In this document: one piece after another, positions 26,148 through 39,378 of the stretch
How the letters are laid out: every line of letters starts with the position of its first letter
How positions within the stretch are numbered: the stretch's first letter is position 1
DNA from: Leptodactylus fallax
Lineage: Eukaryota > Chordata > Amphibia > Anura > Leptodactylidae
Direction of reading: 5' to 3'
DNA: 64,000 nucleotides
Assembly: GCA_947044405.1 (NCBI GenBank)
Contig: CAMRHE010000077.1
Location: forward strand, 3,162,001-3,226,000
Notes under the pieces: generated by a model
The model's input: the letters and a program-made list of their open reading frames with translations, nothing else
Told to the model about the DNA's origin: nothing
Databases searched by the model: none
Position numbers and translations under genes: made by a program

Positions 26148-27328
26148 GTAAGTTTACACTTCTAATTAGCTGGCTTAGTTTACGCCAGAAAAGTGCACAA
26201 AAACATGGCATGTATCTATCCCATAAAGCCATGCCCCTTTTTCGTGCAAGTTATAAAAATGTCTGAAAAGTGTCTAAAACATTTGATAAATGTGGAACAA
26301 GCCATGTTAGACAGTTTTTTGGAGCAAATTATGTCATAATTCTGGTGCATTTTGCCTAGTAAATCCCCTCCCATTATGTGCAATTAATTAAGTGCTTTCA
26401 GAGATAGCTGAAGAACAGTTCTTGGCTATATCCTGCGATCCCATTGAATGGATGGCGTGATATACCAGACCCCCACTCTATTGAGAAAGTCCCCATTGTC
26501 CTGATTAGTGGGGGTCCAACCACTTAGACCCACACTGATTAGTAAGTAGAATGGGGGACTTGCTTTGGTGAGATAACTTGCTTTGGTGGGTAAAGACCTT
26601 TAATAAGATTGGCTGTATATTTGGGATTGTTGTCCTGCTGCAGAACTTGATGCCAAACTAGTATTAGAAATAGCTAGAGGATTCACTACATTAATCGTTC
26701 ATGAAAACACTTCCAAACAGAATTGTGGTGGATTTACTACAAAAAAAACCCTTCCATTATTAACAAAGGATTTGTTCTTTGTGGCAGATTTCGCCCTAAA
26801 ATCAGCAGAAGATTCTGCCCTGTTTCTGCCTCCCATTGTATTCAATGGGAGCCAGAGATAGGAACAGAACGCTAGAAAAATAAGCATCCTGCTTGATCTT
26901 GCTGGATTCAATGAATCAGCTGCAGAGTCAGTGGCTCGAGACTCCCCATTGATTCGATCCATTCATTTGTGGCTAATCATACTCTGCATCAGCATTCTGC
27001 CGTGGGCCTCTAGGGTGGTAGAAAATGAAGAGGAATCCACGGCGGATGTCTGCCTCATATTCCTCTTCATTTTTTGCTTTGTGAACAGGGCCTTAATGAG
27101 CTATCCATATTCATATGCCAGTTGCAGATATTGAAAAGCCTCTAAATGGTCTTGCTCGGTTTATTTTCAGCTATGAGGGCTATATTAATATCGGTGAAAG
27201 ACCCAGAGCAAAGTGTGGAAGCCCTTACTGGTTTGGAAAGAGAGAGTTTGAATAAATTATTTCCATAATATTTCCCCAAAAACAGTGCCAAGTAATACCA
27301 CCGTACAGTGCCCACATAATAGTGTCAC
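26148..27328. other. Non-coding stretch
   Basis: A TTAA-type end (GGTAAAGACCTTTAA) lies near 26600, with GTGGGGGTCCAACCACTTAG upstream, a family-A-like block. 27250-27328 has a short degenerate tandem (CAGTGCC, ACATAATAGTG) into which the next element inserted. Confidence 0.45.
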
Positions 27329-27340
27329 ACAGTAAACACA

Positions 27341-27885
27341 ACAGACTCAAGGACATATTTCCAGTCCCCCCTCTCCTCTCCTTTCGACAACCACCAAACC
27401 TGAGGCGCATTATCGTCCGGAGTGCCCTGAAGGCCCCAACTGAAAATGGCACCTCACCTTGCCTACATAAAAGGTGCATGACCTGCAAGCACATCCACAC
27501 CGCTGACAGTGTACCTATCCCACAGTCACAACAGGTGCACAGAATTAGGGGGACATTTTCCTGCAGGTCTTCCAATGTGGTGTACCTCATAATGTGTGTG
27601 CAATGTCCCACCACAGGCCTCTATGTGGGGGAAACAGGGCAGAGACTCAGTCAACGAATGAACTCACACAGATCCACCATTAATAACAGCAGAACCGATC
27701 TCCCAGTGGCCGCACATTTCTCCGGAGAAAACCACTCTATTGAAGATTTGCGGGTTGTGGTTTTAATGGGACATTTTAAGACACAGGAGAAAAGAAAAGA
27801 AATGGAGTACAAATTTATGCAAAAATTTCAAACTCTGCAATTTGGACTTAATATTCATGCCAGCTTCATGTCACACTATGTTTGA
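27341..27885 (+). pseudogene. Penelope GIY-YIG endonuclease fragment
   Basis: The frame is open from the element's 5' edge to a TGA at 27883-27885; upstream codons from 27322 belong to the flank. Numbered from 27322, the product has RQPPNLRR (22-29), a cysteine cluster CLHKRCMTCKH (47-57), CRSSNVVYLI (81-90, GIY side), GLYVGETGQRLSQR (99-112, YIG side with Arg), H116 and a late Glu (E160 or E162). These are the elements of the Penelope-type endonuclease and its preceding zinc-binding linker. It has no start codon or RT domain of its own, so it is a dead fragment despite an undamaged domain. Confidence 0.88.
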
Positions 27886-27938
27886 ACCATGAACTGAACT
27901 CAATATTCATGCCAGCTTCAAATCACACTATGTGTGAC
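27850..27938. repeat. Short tandem duplication at the ORF end
   Basis: AATATTCATGCCAGCTTCA followed by TCACACTATGT occurs twice about 51 bp apart, spanning the stop codon. Confidence 0.85.
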
Positions 27939-28149
27939 CTGTGAGGGACACAAATCACCTCCTGATAGCAAACAGATAACAGCAAGAATTACTGATCCCT
28001 CCGTCACGCACGGGCACAAGTTTCCAGACTGTTTTTTTGACCTGTTGTAAATAACTTCTCTACTTAGATTGCAATTTTTTTTAAGGACTCTAAAATGCTT
28101 TGAAAACCATGTGTATAAAAATCTGTTAATTTTCAGTTCTTGTATCACA

Positions 28150-28190
28150 CCATGTCTGATGAAGGGAGCGAGCACTCCTGAAAGCTTACT
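28150..28190 (+). other. Hammerhead-ribozyme-like core in the Penelope tail
   Basis: CTGATGA (28156-28162) and GAAA (28180-28183) bracket a possible helix II: GGGAG pairs with CTCCT around the loop CGAGCA, leaving one bulged A. Penelope-like elements are known to carry hammerhead motifs in their terminal repeats. I cannot show a convincing helix I or cleavage site, so activity is doubtful. Confidence 0.45.
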
Positions 28191-28294
28191 TATAAATATA
28201 CTCAGTTAGCCTCTAAAAGGTATCGCCTGATTTCTTCACTCTTCCACTACTTTCAATGGCTAACACGGTACAACATTATACTACAGTAAACACA

Positions 28295-29248
28295 TAACAG
28301 TCCCCTACAATACTTAAATAATAGCCCTATCACAGTGGGTGTCTTCTTTTTACTAGAGGGGCGGCAAGGCTTTGGAGGCCTTCAAGTGGAAATTTGCCCT
28401 CTTGTCCATGCTGCAATTCAGATTGAGTGTGAAATCTTGGTGGATAAACAGTACAAGTGAAGCCGCACCGCTGATTCAGAAGGATCTCACATTGTACTCC
28501 CAATTACTCCGTAAATAATGTAAAAATACTGCTTGCCATTTACTAGCCACTACTACATAAAGGATACCTACATATTTTTGTATAACTGCTGTATATCTGT
28601 ATAGCCAAAGGATTTTGAGACCGTCTTCCACTTCAAAAACCTCTTCAAAAGCTGTTCCTATTTTGCCTCCCATTGTTTTCAGTGGGAGGCAATGACAGAT
28701 GTGTTTTTTTTTAGTACGATTGAAAAAGAAGCATGCTGCATAATCCTGCATGAAGTTTCCATGGCAGAATCGTCACTGCCAAAAAGCAGCTGTGTGAACA
28801 TACCCCTACAGTGTGTTACGTTGCTCAACTATTGATCTATTCATTCTCTTTCTTACCGTGGACCCCTTTTTCTAGTCATTGGTGGGGGTCCCAGGAGTTA
28901 GGACCGCATTGATTCAACATTTATCATCTGTCCTATGGAAAGGTGATAAATGTCCATTGTAGGAAAAGCCTTCAAGATGCTTTTACTTGGAGCAAACCTT
29001 TTAATCATAAGGCAAGCTTTCTGATAGCTGGGCTATGTTAGAACAAAGCTTGTCAGCTTGTAAAAACCCAGTACCCAGAGATCCTGTCTCCTTTTGACAA
29101 GGCTATATTTCTTGTATTTCTCTTGAAACATTGTCTAAAGTCTGCTTATTATCACTGTCAGGATCTGTCCTTATTAGTGCTGCTGGCAGGAAAGCTTCAG
29201 AGACAACACAGTTATGTAAAGTCCAAAATGTTCATGCACAAGAAATGT
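28295..29248. other. Non-coding stretch
   Basis: 28800-28980 contains family-A words (TTGGTGGGGGTCCCAGG, AAAGGTGATAAATGTCC), probably a TTAA-element remnant. Nothing else. Confidence 0.4.
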
Positions 29249-29270
29249 TAAAGGGATATTCTAGGACTTA

Positions 29271-30203
<933 letters not shown>

Positions 30204-30500
30204 TACATATTGATGACCGACCCTTAGGTTAGGTCATCAATATGTGATCGGTGGGGATCTGAGCCCCAGATCAGCAGTTTAAAGAGGTTATGGCACTCAT
30301 GAGCGCTTCAGTCTGTGCTTTTGCCCTGTGCTGTTGACGTCATGTTCATCAGAAACATGGTGTATCGTCATGTTCATTGTACGACACTATGATTAGTATT
30401 TAATGAAGAGGTCACCTGGATGTTGTGGCATCTTCGACCAACTGATCAGTGGGGGTCTAGGGTGTCACACCCCTACAGATCACATATTGATAATTTTATC

Positions 30501-31070
30501 CTAAGAATAGGTTGTCAGTACTATCTTTATTTAAGCCCTGAAAATCCCTGAAAATGTATACATTCTCCTCAGCTGTATTACATAGGCTTCTGTTTACACG
30601 TCATCACCAATTCAGTTTGTATAAGTTAAAAAAATAAATAAATAAACATGCTGCAGGTATATGACCATACACTGGCCAGTGGTATTACAAGAATGGACCT
30701 TAAAGGGGTTATCCCAAAATAAAAAACTCCTAAACATAACTGTGGAACAAAAAGTGTTACATGGCCAAATGAACAAAGTGCTTTGCCTATTATGTTTTTG
30801 TTTTCTGATTTCTCCAATGTTCTGCCCATGGTGACCTTCATTTTATCCTTGACAACTACACTTCCCAGAAATTGAGGATCTACTGAGCATGCCTAGTGTT
30901 GGGTTTTATACTGAGTATATTCACCCTCTGGAGTGAGACAGCAAACTGTGTATACACTTACACTAAGTATTAAGGAGAGACTGCAGGGACAGAACAGTTC
31001 TCAATGTACATATTCAACTGGCGCAGATGAACTACTGGCAGAAGTAAGCAGGAAAAACAAAGTGAAAATA
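30501..31070. other. Non-coding stretch
   Basis: A TTAA-type left end (TTAAAGGGGTTATCCC) at 30702 has no clear partner. Otherwise featureless. Confidence 0.4.
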
Positions 31071-31074
31071 TTAA

Positions 31075-31313
31075 AGGGGTTGTCTAGGATTAGAAAAGAT
31101 GTCTGCTTTCTTTCCTAAAGATCTCCACTTCCTCTTCTCAAGAAGTGACATCACGTTGCATGGCTATGCTGCTGCTCAGTCCAATCCATTGGAATGGGAC
31201 TAAGCTGTAGTATGACCAAGTGATCAACAGACAAGATGTCACTTCCTGAGAAGAGGAAGTGGAGCTCTTTCTGAAAGAAAGCAGCCATGTTTTTTTAATC
31301 CTGGACAACCCCT
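31075..31313. mobile_element. TTAA-type MITE (family D), 239 bp
   Basis: Ends AGGGGTTGTCTAGGATTAG and, reversed, AGGGGTTGTCCAGGATTA. The inverted repeats extend inward through GCTTTCTTTC, CCACTTCCTCTTCTC and AAGTGACATC. Flanks are TTAA (31071-31074) and TTAG (31314-31317). A more decayed copy lies at 40757-40978. Confidence 0.88.
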
Positions 31314-31559
31314 TTAGCATAACAACAGGGTACTTTGGCGGCTAAATAAAGACTAGTGATATATTCTTGCTAATTGAGTATATTTACAAATATTGTTTAT
31401 TGGACAAAGAGGCACTTTAAGCCATATTATTTTTTGTAAGATATCCCTTTATGGGGTACATCTTTTAGCTGGAAAGCATAAATAACTAATGTTCATCCAG
31501 TGAGCAAAAACAGGAGACTAGAAAAGGGGGCACTATGCATAGAGGGTGGCCTTCAAGTC

Positions 31560-31603
31560 CCAAAGTTTGCTACGGGGCCCAGTCTTTGCTAGTTACGCCC
31601 CTG
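31560..31603. mobile_element. One-ended hAT-like fragment
   Basis: CTACGGGGCCC followed by TAGTTACGCCCCTG matches the right end of the element at 2199-3163. No matching left end or target duplication was found upstream. Confidence 0.65.
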
Positions 31604-32190
31604 ACCCTGCCCGCAATCTATAGGGGTAAAGAGACAGTAGGTGAGTGTACGAGCTGTTCAGATGATGGTGCAGTGGCATCAGGGTTATTAAAGGTTGCAG
31701 GCTTTCCAGAAAAGGTGGGTTTTCAAGTTGCTCTTGTAGGCTGTGATTGTGGGGGACAGTCTTATGTATCATGGTAGTGAATTTCAAACCATTGAAACCA
31801 GGTTACCCCGAGGCAGTGGGTTTGTGAAACTGAGGTAAGTGTAGAGGCTTTTAATGTTGATTGATAGGTCAGATAAGTGGACTGAGTGAGTCCACCAGGT
31901 TGTGCACAAACTTCCATAGACTAAGTGATACAGACTGTTTATGCACTAGACTGGACCCCAGTGTTCTAACTACAGTATAAAATAAACCATTTTTGACTTC
32001 GCCCCTTGGTTAGCTCCACTCCCTAACAGTCTGCCAGTTAAAAATGATAATAAAAAAACTTATGTTCTCTGCAAAAGTCTACAGACTGTCCAATAGTGTA
32101 GTACTTTACCACCTGTTTACTTATTCCATTAAATTCTAGGTGTAGTGGTCATTTAGAAAAAAATGCTAAATGATTTTTAGTCTATCACCC
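31604..32190. other. Non-coding stretch, possibly repeat-derived
   Basis: 31660-31790 has a GGCTTTCCAGAAAAGGTGGG block that I associate with dispersed amphibian repeats. Not assignable. Confidence 0.35.
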
Positions 32191-32194
32191 CAGC

Positions 32195-32510
32195 CCCAGA
32201 GATTGATTCAGGTGACCCTAACTTTTCTAACAGTCTTTTTCCCTTATGCCTCAGTTGCCGGGATAATGCCAATTTTGTCAATATGCTAATGAGCTTTTTA
32301 GAGCAATGAAGACGTTGCTGCTTATGCTTTTGAAACTACAACAAAACCCTCATTGCTCCAAAGAGTTAACTTGCATATTGAGAAAAACGGGGACAGAAAC
32401 GGCGGCACCAATTCACAAGGGGGAAAAAATTGTTTGATTCAGGTGACCCTAACCTATCTATCTGCAGGGCTAGGTTTATGTGCTGGGTTCTGGTGACAGA
32501 CTACCTTTAA
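32195..32510. repeat. Dispersed repeat with internal direct repeat
   Basis: GATTCAGGTGACCCTAAC occurs at 32204 and 32437 in the same orientation. The right edge reads TTCTGGTGACAGACTACC then TTTAAA. Probably a TTAA-type element with an unclear left end. Confidence 0.55.
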
Positions 32511-34299
32511 ATGATGGATGGTTGAGGTCTTCCCTGTCCCCAGGTGATGGCGGCACCATGGGAAGTCTACGTCACTGTAATATATTTATACAGTATAACT
32601 ATTGGAGCTAATATTTGTATATTTCTTGGATTGATATTTGTATTCACTTATTTACTTGGCATAAACATAGATGAATTCCAACCTTACCTTATTCTGAATA
32701 TATTCAGGACAAGAAACAGCACTTGGCGTTCTAAGACACCAGTTAAACAGGTTTATAGCGTATAATAAACACCTCCTTGACACTGTCATTTCACCCATCC
32801 AGTACTTTCCCTGCTGCATACTCATACTGTACTAGTAATGCTGCTCATCCAGTTATTCGCTATGTTCTCAGCTTGCATGCTGGCTGGATCTTTCTGGAGG
32901 TGGATGTTTTGTGCTAACAGATGCATGTGCCATATTCTAAAAACTGGGTTAGTGAGTCAGAAGAGAAGTCATATAAATGGCATACAGATGTCTCTTCTTT
33001 GGATAGCACCACTTGAAACCACTTGTAATGTCTGCACAGGTTGGTGGTGCACTATAATTGTGTAGATAGGAACCACACAACAACTTATATATCAGAATCA
33101 CACTTTACTGGTCTGTAGGTGAAATATAGGACAAGGTTTGATACAGTGCTCCAAAGCAAGGTCTTCAATTACTTTACAGTTGGTGACACTTCTGCCCCTA
33201 GAGGCAACACTCTCACTTGTCTTCATGGACTCAGGTCTCTGATACTTTTCAGAGTGACATGGACTGGACAGGAACATGTTGTCGGAACGGTGATCTCCCA
33301 AGAAGGGAAGAAAACTCCCCTTTATTGAGTCCTCTCTCCATCATAACTTAAAATGTAATGCCGCAGCCAGAGCAGGATCATACCATAAGATGTACCAAAT
33401 AACTCCCCATGGTACAGCACCTTGGTACAACCACAGTTTCACCTTTCTATTTGTACCTCTCAAGAGAAAAAAAAGCAACCAACACATTATATTACTGAGC
33501 ATTATATTACACAGTACTTCAGAACCTTACCATGATCAAACATCGCTGAGTGCAGCAAGCATAATACAGAGTATGGATCACTAAAAAAGGGATCAGTAAC
33601 CTGTCTTGGACAGGGACACAGTATATGGCCATAAAACGGTTATCCACCTAACGCTGCCAATTGGAGAGGTCGGCCTTCACCCATCTACACACTGGTTAAA
33701 ATATATTTACAAGTTAAGGATTATCTTCCACAACAGTTCTTACAGGAAGTCTGAGGGAGTCTGAAACACACCCCCTGCCTCATCATTGGTTCACTGCTGC
33801 TCTGGCTCCTCAGATTGGCTGCTGTGTATAGCACAAGTCTATCACAGGATCACCAGTAAGTCAGCACATACAGATAGATGATTTCTATTACAGGAAGGAC
33901 AATATGATTATAATGTATAAATTAAACCACCAAAAATAAAATTATTACACAGCACTTCCACATACATACATATGAGAATGATTTTTATTTAGTGCAGGGT
34001 GCAGTGTGAAAGATTTATCAACACAGTTTTTATTGTATTTTACAAAAATTACATTACTATTTTATACCTTACACATACTTACCTGTATATCTAGATGCTG
34101 CAAAACTCCAAATGTAATCCAAAAATAGTGGAAACTTTATTGGCTCATGTGATGCAATGTATCAGTCCTGTGAACGTTACATCATAGAAGTGAATAAAGC
34201 TTCCACTAATTTTGGGTTACGTTTGGATCTTTTTTGCTATGGATCAAGGTTAACCTGCATCCACCATATTTTTTACATCATGCTGCACCATACTGTCCT

Positions 34300-34300
<1 letters not shown>
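32511..34300. other. Non-coding stretch, nothing recognised
   Basis: About 1.8 kb of AT-rich sequence. The ORF at 32544-32765 encodes a hydrophobic run but has no supporting splice or family signal. Confidence 0.45.
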
Positions 34301-34341
<41 letters not shown>

Positions 34342-34347
34342 CATCTA

Positions 34348-34406
<59 letters not shown>

Positions 34407-34418
34407 CATCTACACAAC

Positions 34419-34489
<71 letters not shown>

Positions 34490-34549
34490 CATCTATCCAT
34501 CCATCCATCTATCTATCCCTTCCATCTATCCATCTATCTATCTACTATA

Positions 34550-34584
<35 letters not shown>

Positions 34585-34627
34585 TCATCCATCCATCCAT
34601 CTATCTATCCGTCTGTCTGTCCCCCCC

Positions 34628-34665
<38 letters not shown>
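34301..34665. repeat. Long (CTAT)n/(CATC)n microsatellite
   Basis: About 365 bp of CTAT tetramers broken by CATC, CCTTC and GTCTGTC blocks. It creates long artificial Ser-Ile-Tyr-Leu ORFs. Confidence 0.97.
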
Positions 34666-34766
34666 ATCTCTTTAAGTGTTGCTGCAGTCAAGCCTTCTGC
34701 TCTGACTCTGAAACATGACTTTACACTGCAGTACAAATCCTAAGAGTACATGCACATTCCAGTCCT

Positions 34767-35062
34767 GTTTTGGCAGAAGTCCCTGTCATATGTGACTGCT
34801 GAGGAAAATTGTGGCCTAAGTAAAGGAACCAGGATGTCACTCGCATACGTCACTTGTGACATCCTGTGACCTTTCCTTAGGCCACTGAGGATGCTGATTT
34901 GCCTCAGAGGTCATGTGCGGCGAGGACTTCTGCCAAAACAAGATCCTGGAGCAGATGGGAGACACCAGAGCCCCGGGGACAGGTGAGTATGGGTTTTTTG
35001 TTCTTTTTTTTCACCTTCTCTGTCCTCCTTACCAAAAACAGGTTATCCAGGACAACCCCTTT
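34767..35062. repeat. Foldback repeat ending in a TTAA-like terminus
   Basis: GTTTTGGCAGAAGTCC (34767) is mirrored by GGACTTCTGCCAAAAC (34924-34939). The inner arms CCAGGATGTCAC and GTGACATCCTG meet near 34853. The right side continues to GGACAACCCCTTTC (35050-35062), a TTAA-element-like end. Confidence 0.7.
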
Positions 35063-35089
35063 CATTATTTTGTCAACTTTTGTTATCTT

Positions 35090-35422
35090 AGACTGCTTTC
35101 ATACTACAGTTTACAGTCTCTTGTTCTGACCCATCAGAGGATCAGAGCAACAGACAGTAATACTAACAGATTGATTGATATAGAGGGTGCCCTTTCCATT
35201 TGTACCAGTCCTCACTGACTGCAGTGTTGAACAAAAAAAAAAATGTAAGCAACAGAAGGAAACTTCTGTCCTTTTCTAAACACTGTTGTCAATGAAGACT
35301 TATTCAGATGGAAAGTTTTCAGTTTGTATCGCTCATTCTGGCAGTTATACTGTCCGTCATTCTGAGCCTCTGATGGATCAAAGCAACGGACGGTAAAACT
35401 GCAGTGTGAAAAGAGCCTTATA
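35090..35422. repeat. Inverted-repeat element (CTCTTTTCACACTGCAG type)
   Basis: The left side GACTGCTTTCATACTACAG and the right side, reversed (AAGGCTCTTTTCACACTGCAG without its last base), form imperfect inverted repeats. Both continue into CCATCAGAGG/CTCTGATGG words. No coding content. Confidence 0.65.
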
Positions 35423-36940
35423 GATTATAAATTGCTTTATCACAAAAATTTACACTACACTAAAAAAATCTATTTTTCCAGGTGGTTGGCTTATTGTTTC
35501 TCCAATAAGATATTACGTTCTGGTAATCCTATGGTGATGAGAATTCTTGAGTACTCCAACTTTTTTATGCTGTGAGATCATGCCCATAAATGTGCCTGTT
35601 TCTATTAAAGCACCCAGTAAATGTAATTGGCAGATTGTCAGGTTTACAGCACTCAGACATAATACAGTACAATAAAGTAGTACTACAGTGATTTATATGA
35701 GTGATCACTGGGTTACTTGTTCCACTGTCAAAAAAAGTATTTTAAACAATAAAAAAACTGAAAAAATACACATAATTGGTATTGCTGCATTGGTATTGAC
35801 TCATATAATATTACCCCACACTGTGAACACTGTTAAACATAAACAAAAAAAAATCAAAATGTTGTTAAATTTAGTCTTATTGTTTATCTGCCTCCCCCAA
35901 AAAATGCAGTAAAAATGTCAAATATGGATTTACAAAAAAAAAAATAAAAAAAATGTAATGTGTAATAAATTTGCTGTAGGTGTCCTTATGGGTTTTAATT
36001 GGTGGGGAAATAAGACATGACAAAACAAATTGATGGCTTTGGGAAAAAAAAAATGGAATGTGCATTAAATTTGTTGTAGGTGTCAAATTATTGATTTTAA
36101 TTTATTCATTTTTGCTGCATTTTTTCTGATATTTTGATTATATTTAGATATCAAGTGGTGAATAAACTAGACTAAAATATAAGTGTGGAATAAGTACTGA
36201 CAGAAATATGTCATGCTAAATATTAGATTCTGCTCGTGCAACAGCAAGGAAAAAAGAAATGAACCAGTTGTTGTTGCACAAGGTCAGAAGATGTCACTTG
36301 TCTAGTGGATATATCAAACCCAGGTCTCTAATACTTTATCAAGCAATTAGATCAGAAATGGATCATGATTGCTTTGCTATTTTCTTGCGCCTGAAGGAAA
36401 GTGCTTGGGATGCAGAGAAAACATACTAATAGCTCTGGGAATTTTATAAAGTGCCTTAGAGAAGAGTATGCCAGTGAAAGAGAAGGCTGGATTACGAGGT
36501 CGTGGTCTAGAGCTGCAGGGTGGCTTTTCCCTCTGTGAAGTTTCAATCTCTCTCTGTGTGTGCCTGTTTTGTCTCCTCCTATTAAGCAGACAATGCTACT
36601 ACTACTTCACTTGTCAATAAAAATTTTCAGTGCCATTGGAGGTTCCTGCGCTGCCAAGTTGCTGTCATACAAACATTTACAGTTATGTTTATCTTACCTT
36701 TTCATTTTTGCTATCATGTAAATTTAACTAGTGATAATTTTTTCCCTGCATACAGGCCAAGACAAATATGTGGCTTTAATGGGAAAGTATTTCAGAAAAG
36801 ATTGCTAAAAATGTATCATAGTATTAAGTCATAAGCATTGGTCCTGATACTATTATGGTTACAACTAGACAGTGCCATAAACTTGGCTCATCTTTACTGC
36901 AACACGGTGCAATGTGGAGCATCTTTGGAGCATGTTGGTG
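35423..36940. other. Non-coding stretch, nothing recognised
   Basis: Very AT-rich. Two related A-rich blocks near 35920 and 36045 share TGTAATGTG/GGAATGTGCATTAAATTTG, suggesting a small duplication. Confidence 0.4.
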
Positions 36941-36944
36941 TCAG

Positions 36945-37605
36945 GTGCTCATCTTCCATGAGGTGATGGCCTCAGGCGGCGCCTCATGGCATAAATGGAG
37001 GGGGGGATGTATTTCTCTTTTTTTTTTAATTGGCCGCTACTTATTGTATTATTCCAATAGGTAGTGGCTGAGAATTTACTCACACATTCATGATCCTGTC
37101 CAGGCCAGTCTTTACTGCTGCCTCTAGGCGGCGCTGCACTTATGTCACAATGCTGGACGCCAGGACGCTATGTTCAGCGTCCTGGTGTTCTTCAGTGCCA
37201 GGTACAGTGCCTGGAGGTGGCAGCGGAGGCCGGCCTGGACCACAGAGTAAATGGGTGAGTAAATTATCGGCCGCTACCTATTGCACTAATACAGTAAGTA
37301 GTGACCTAACTTATACTGGGGGGGGGCATAAAAAAGGGGACCATATACTGTAGGGGGAGCCAGAAAAAATGGGGGTCATATACTGTGTGGAGGCCATAAA
37401 AAATGTGGGATGAGTTACTGTGCAGAGCCAAAGAAGGGGTTATATACTGTGGGGAGGCCATAAAAAGGGTGGTCATATACTGTGTGGGAGCCAAAAAAGG
37501 GGGTTGTATACCTTGTGAGGGGCCAAAAAGAGGGTGTTGTATACCGTATGGGGGCCAAAAAAGTGGGCCTTACACTATGTGGGGGCCAAATAAGGAGATT
37601 TTTTC
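36945..37605 (-). repeat. Composite repeat: palindromic core plus minisatellite (copy 2)
   Basis: The core at 37030-37310 is bounded by TTGGCCGCTACTTATTG and CGGCCGCTACCTATTG-type arms and contains GCGTCCTGGTGTTCTTCAG. A 28-33 bp array of CATATACTGTGTGGGGGCC units follows to 37605. It is the inverted counterpart of 16860-17460. The left edge has GATGGCCTCAGGCGGCGCC. Confidence 0.8.
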
Positions 37606-38729
37606 ATCTGCAAATGGGAGTGTGTCTGGCACATTTTCAGACTGCCCGTCTATGTTTACACTGTGTAATTGTTAGTAAATCTGGGCAACTGTCTTTCCGC
37701 ACTTTTAGTAGCCAGATAGCATAACATTTCTTCTGCTGTTGTGGCTCCTCATAGTACAGACCTGTAGCTGTAATATGCTGTCCTTCATAAATTGGCAAAC
37801 CTAGTCTAAAAATTCTGTATATTTCAGTCTGAATTAGGTCTTAAACAGCTGATCAGTTACATAATCTAATAGTCAACTAAATAATTGTTGAATAATGCTA
37901 AGAGCAGGAGTGACCTCATATATATATTATATACAGCATGACCACCATTGAGGTTTAATTTCCCTGTGACTTCTTTCTCAGCCCAACAGCTGGCTATAGG
38001 TTGCTTTACTACAGTCTATAAACTCTTGAGAATACTATGTATAGCTAGGAAAACAAATAAGTGGATCCTTCATTGAATGAAACCTATTAATCCAATCCCC
38101 ATATGGCCAGATAGAAGCTAAAGTACCTTCTGTTGGACACATTAGGAGCAAAGAGAGCTCAGTGAAAAAGTATACTAGATAGTTAAAAGGAATCGACAGG
38201 GGATGAACTGCACAAGATGATAGTTTTCTGCCATCAGAAATGATAGTTCTCTTTCTATCACCTGGCAATGATTATTCCTTAGCCTTTTATCTTAATACAC
38301 AGGACAGGGTACAGGGGCTTGTTGTTTTTCCCTGTTGCCCAGTGCACATGCCCTGTCAGCCCCCTCCACTACACAAAATCTGCTTATGATACAAGTAAAT
38401 ATAATGTGTAATATTTTGCGCCTTTAGAAACTATTTCTAGAATGTATGTCTAGTATGAACTGTAGTTGGCTAATGTTTTTTGGGCAGAAAATGTTGCACG
38501 TGTTTTAGAAATTTGACATACATTTGTAACAATTAGGACACAAGTATGACATGCAAGAATGGTGGATGAGTGATTTGTAAATAGGGCTCTCCTGCCATTG
38601 AAATTCCATTACTATGTATTTTTTTACTTCTGGCCTCTGAAAAAAAAGCCAAGCAGAGGCCACAGGAGTTGCACAACACTGTCCTATAATGGTTAGTTAT
38701 GGCCACATTGGTCAGACAATGATGGCATA
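37606..38729. other. Non-coding stretch, nothing recognised
   Basis: No exon-like frame or clear repeat edge. Confidence 0.45.
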
Positions 38730-38908
38730 CAGGGGCATAACTTGAATCTCTGGGGCCCCAATGCAAAAACTGTACTGGGGCCCCTTAATACTGTATGTCA
38801 TTTAGAATAGTGGTATAATTTATGTGGCAGAGGAACCTTTGGGGCCCCCTGAGGTTTCAGACCCTGGTAGTGACTGCTACCTCTGCACCTCCTATAGCTG
38901 TGCCCCTG
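38730..38908 (+). mobile_element. Short hAT-like MITE, 179 bp
   Basis: Ends CAGGGGCATAACTTG and AGCTGTGCCCCTG. The identical octamer ATGGCATA flanks both sides (38722-38729 and 38909-38916). The GGGGCCCC words repeat internally. It shares termini style and 8-bp duplication with 2199-3163 and is collinear, inverted, with 3902-4071. Confidence 0.92.
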
Positions 38909-39038
38909 ATGGCATACACATTAATGCTAAATATCTGGTGCCATTGTATAAAAAAATGGTGCATGGCATAAATAACATATGTCCCATGATACCAGTGATA
39001 CTTGGGTTTGTGACTTTTTAACAAGTAGCCTTTTTAGT

Positions 39039-39378
39039 CTAAGGATCCCCATGCAACAAATTGCTGCAAAAAAAGCTGCGGTCCATTTTTCACAGAAAGT
39101 CTGCAGAGTTTTCCTCTGTGGACTTTCTGCCTCTATTATATCTATATGGAAAACGCCAGCGTTTCTGTAGTTATAATTGAAATGCTGTGATTTACAAAAA
39201 CGCAAGTGTTTTTGAAATCGCAGCATTTCCGCTGTGGATTTTTTTCTGCAATGTGTGAATGGGAATAGCCAGAATCCCATCCAGTTTGCAGATAATGTAA
39301 AACACAGCGTTTTTTGCCACAGTGTTTTTGCCGCATCCTAAAAGCTGCGTTTTCGTAACGTGGGGCCCCCGGCCTTAC
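39039..39378. repeat. CTAAGGCCCCAC repeat, long type (copy 2)
   Basis: Begins CTAAGGATCCCCATGC and ends ACGTGGGGCCCCCGGCCTTAC. It shares CACAGAAAGTCTGCAGAG and GCCAGAATCCCATCCAG blocks with copies at 21683 and 60978. Confidence 0.75.

Larger units (their letters stand above)
27341..28282 (+). mobile_element. Penelope-like retroelement, 5'-truncated
   Basis: The dodecamer ACAGTAAACACA is present on both sides (27329-27340 and 28283-28294), marking the target duplication. The insert keeps the 3' end of the Penelope ORF with the GIY-YIG endonuclease, then about 400 bp of 3' sequence containing GTCTGATGAAGGG and ending GGCTAACACGGTACAAC. That tail is, from memory, conserved in vertebrate Penelope-like elements. 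The reverse transcriptase part is missing, as expected for incomplete reverse transcription. Confidence 0.88.

Noticed and set aside
27225..27614. 129-codon minus-strand ORF over the Penelope fragment
   Set aside because: It is a shadow of the endonuclease frame on the other strand.
34234..34743. 169-codon ORF rich in Ser-Ile-Tyr-Leu
   Set aside because: It is a direct product of the CTAT tetranucleotide array, which is open in several frames. Not a gene.
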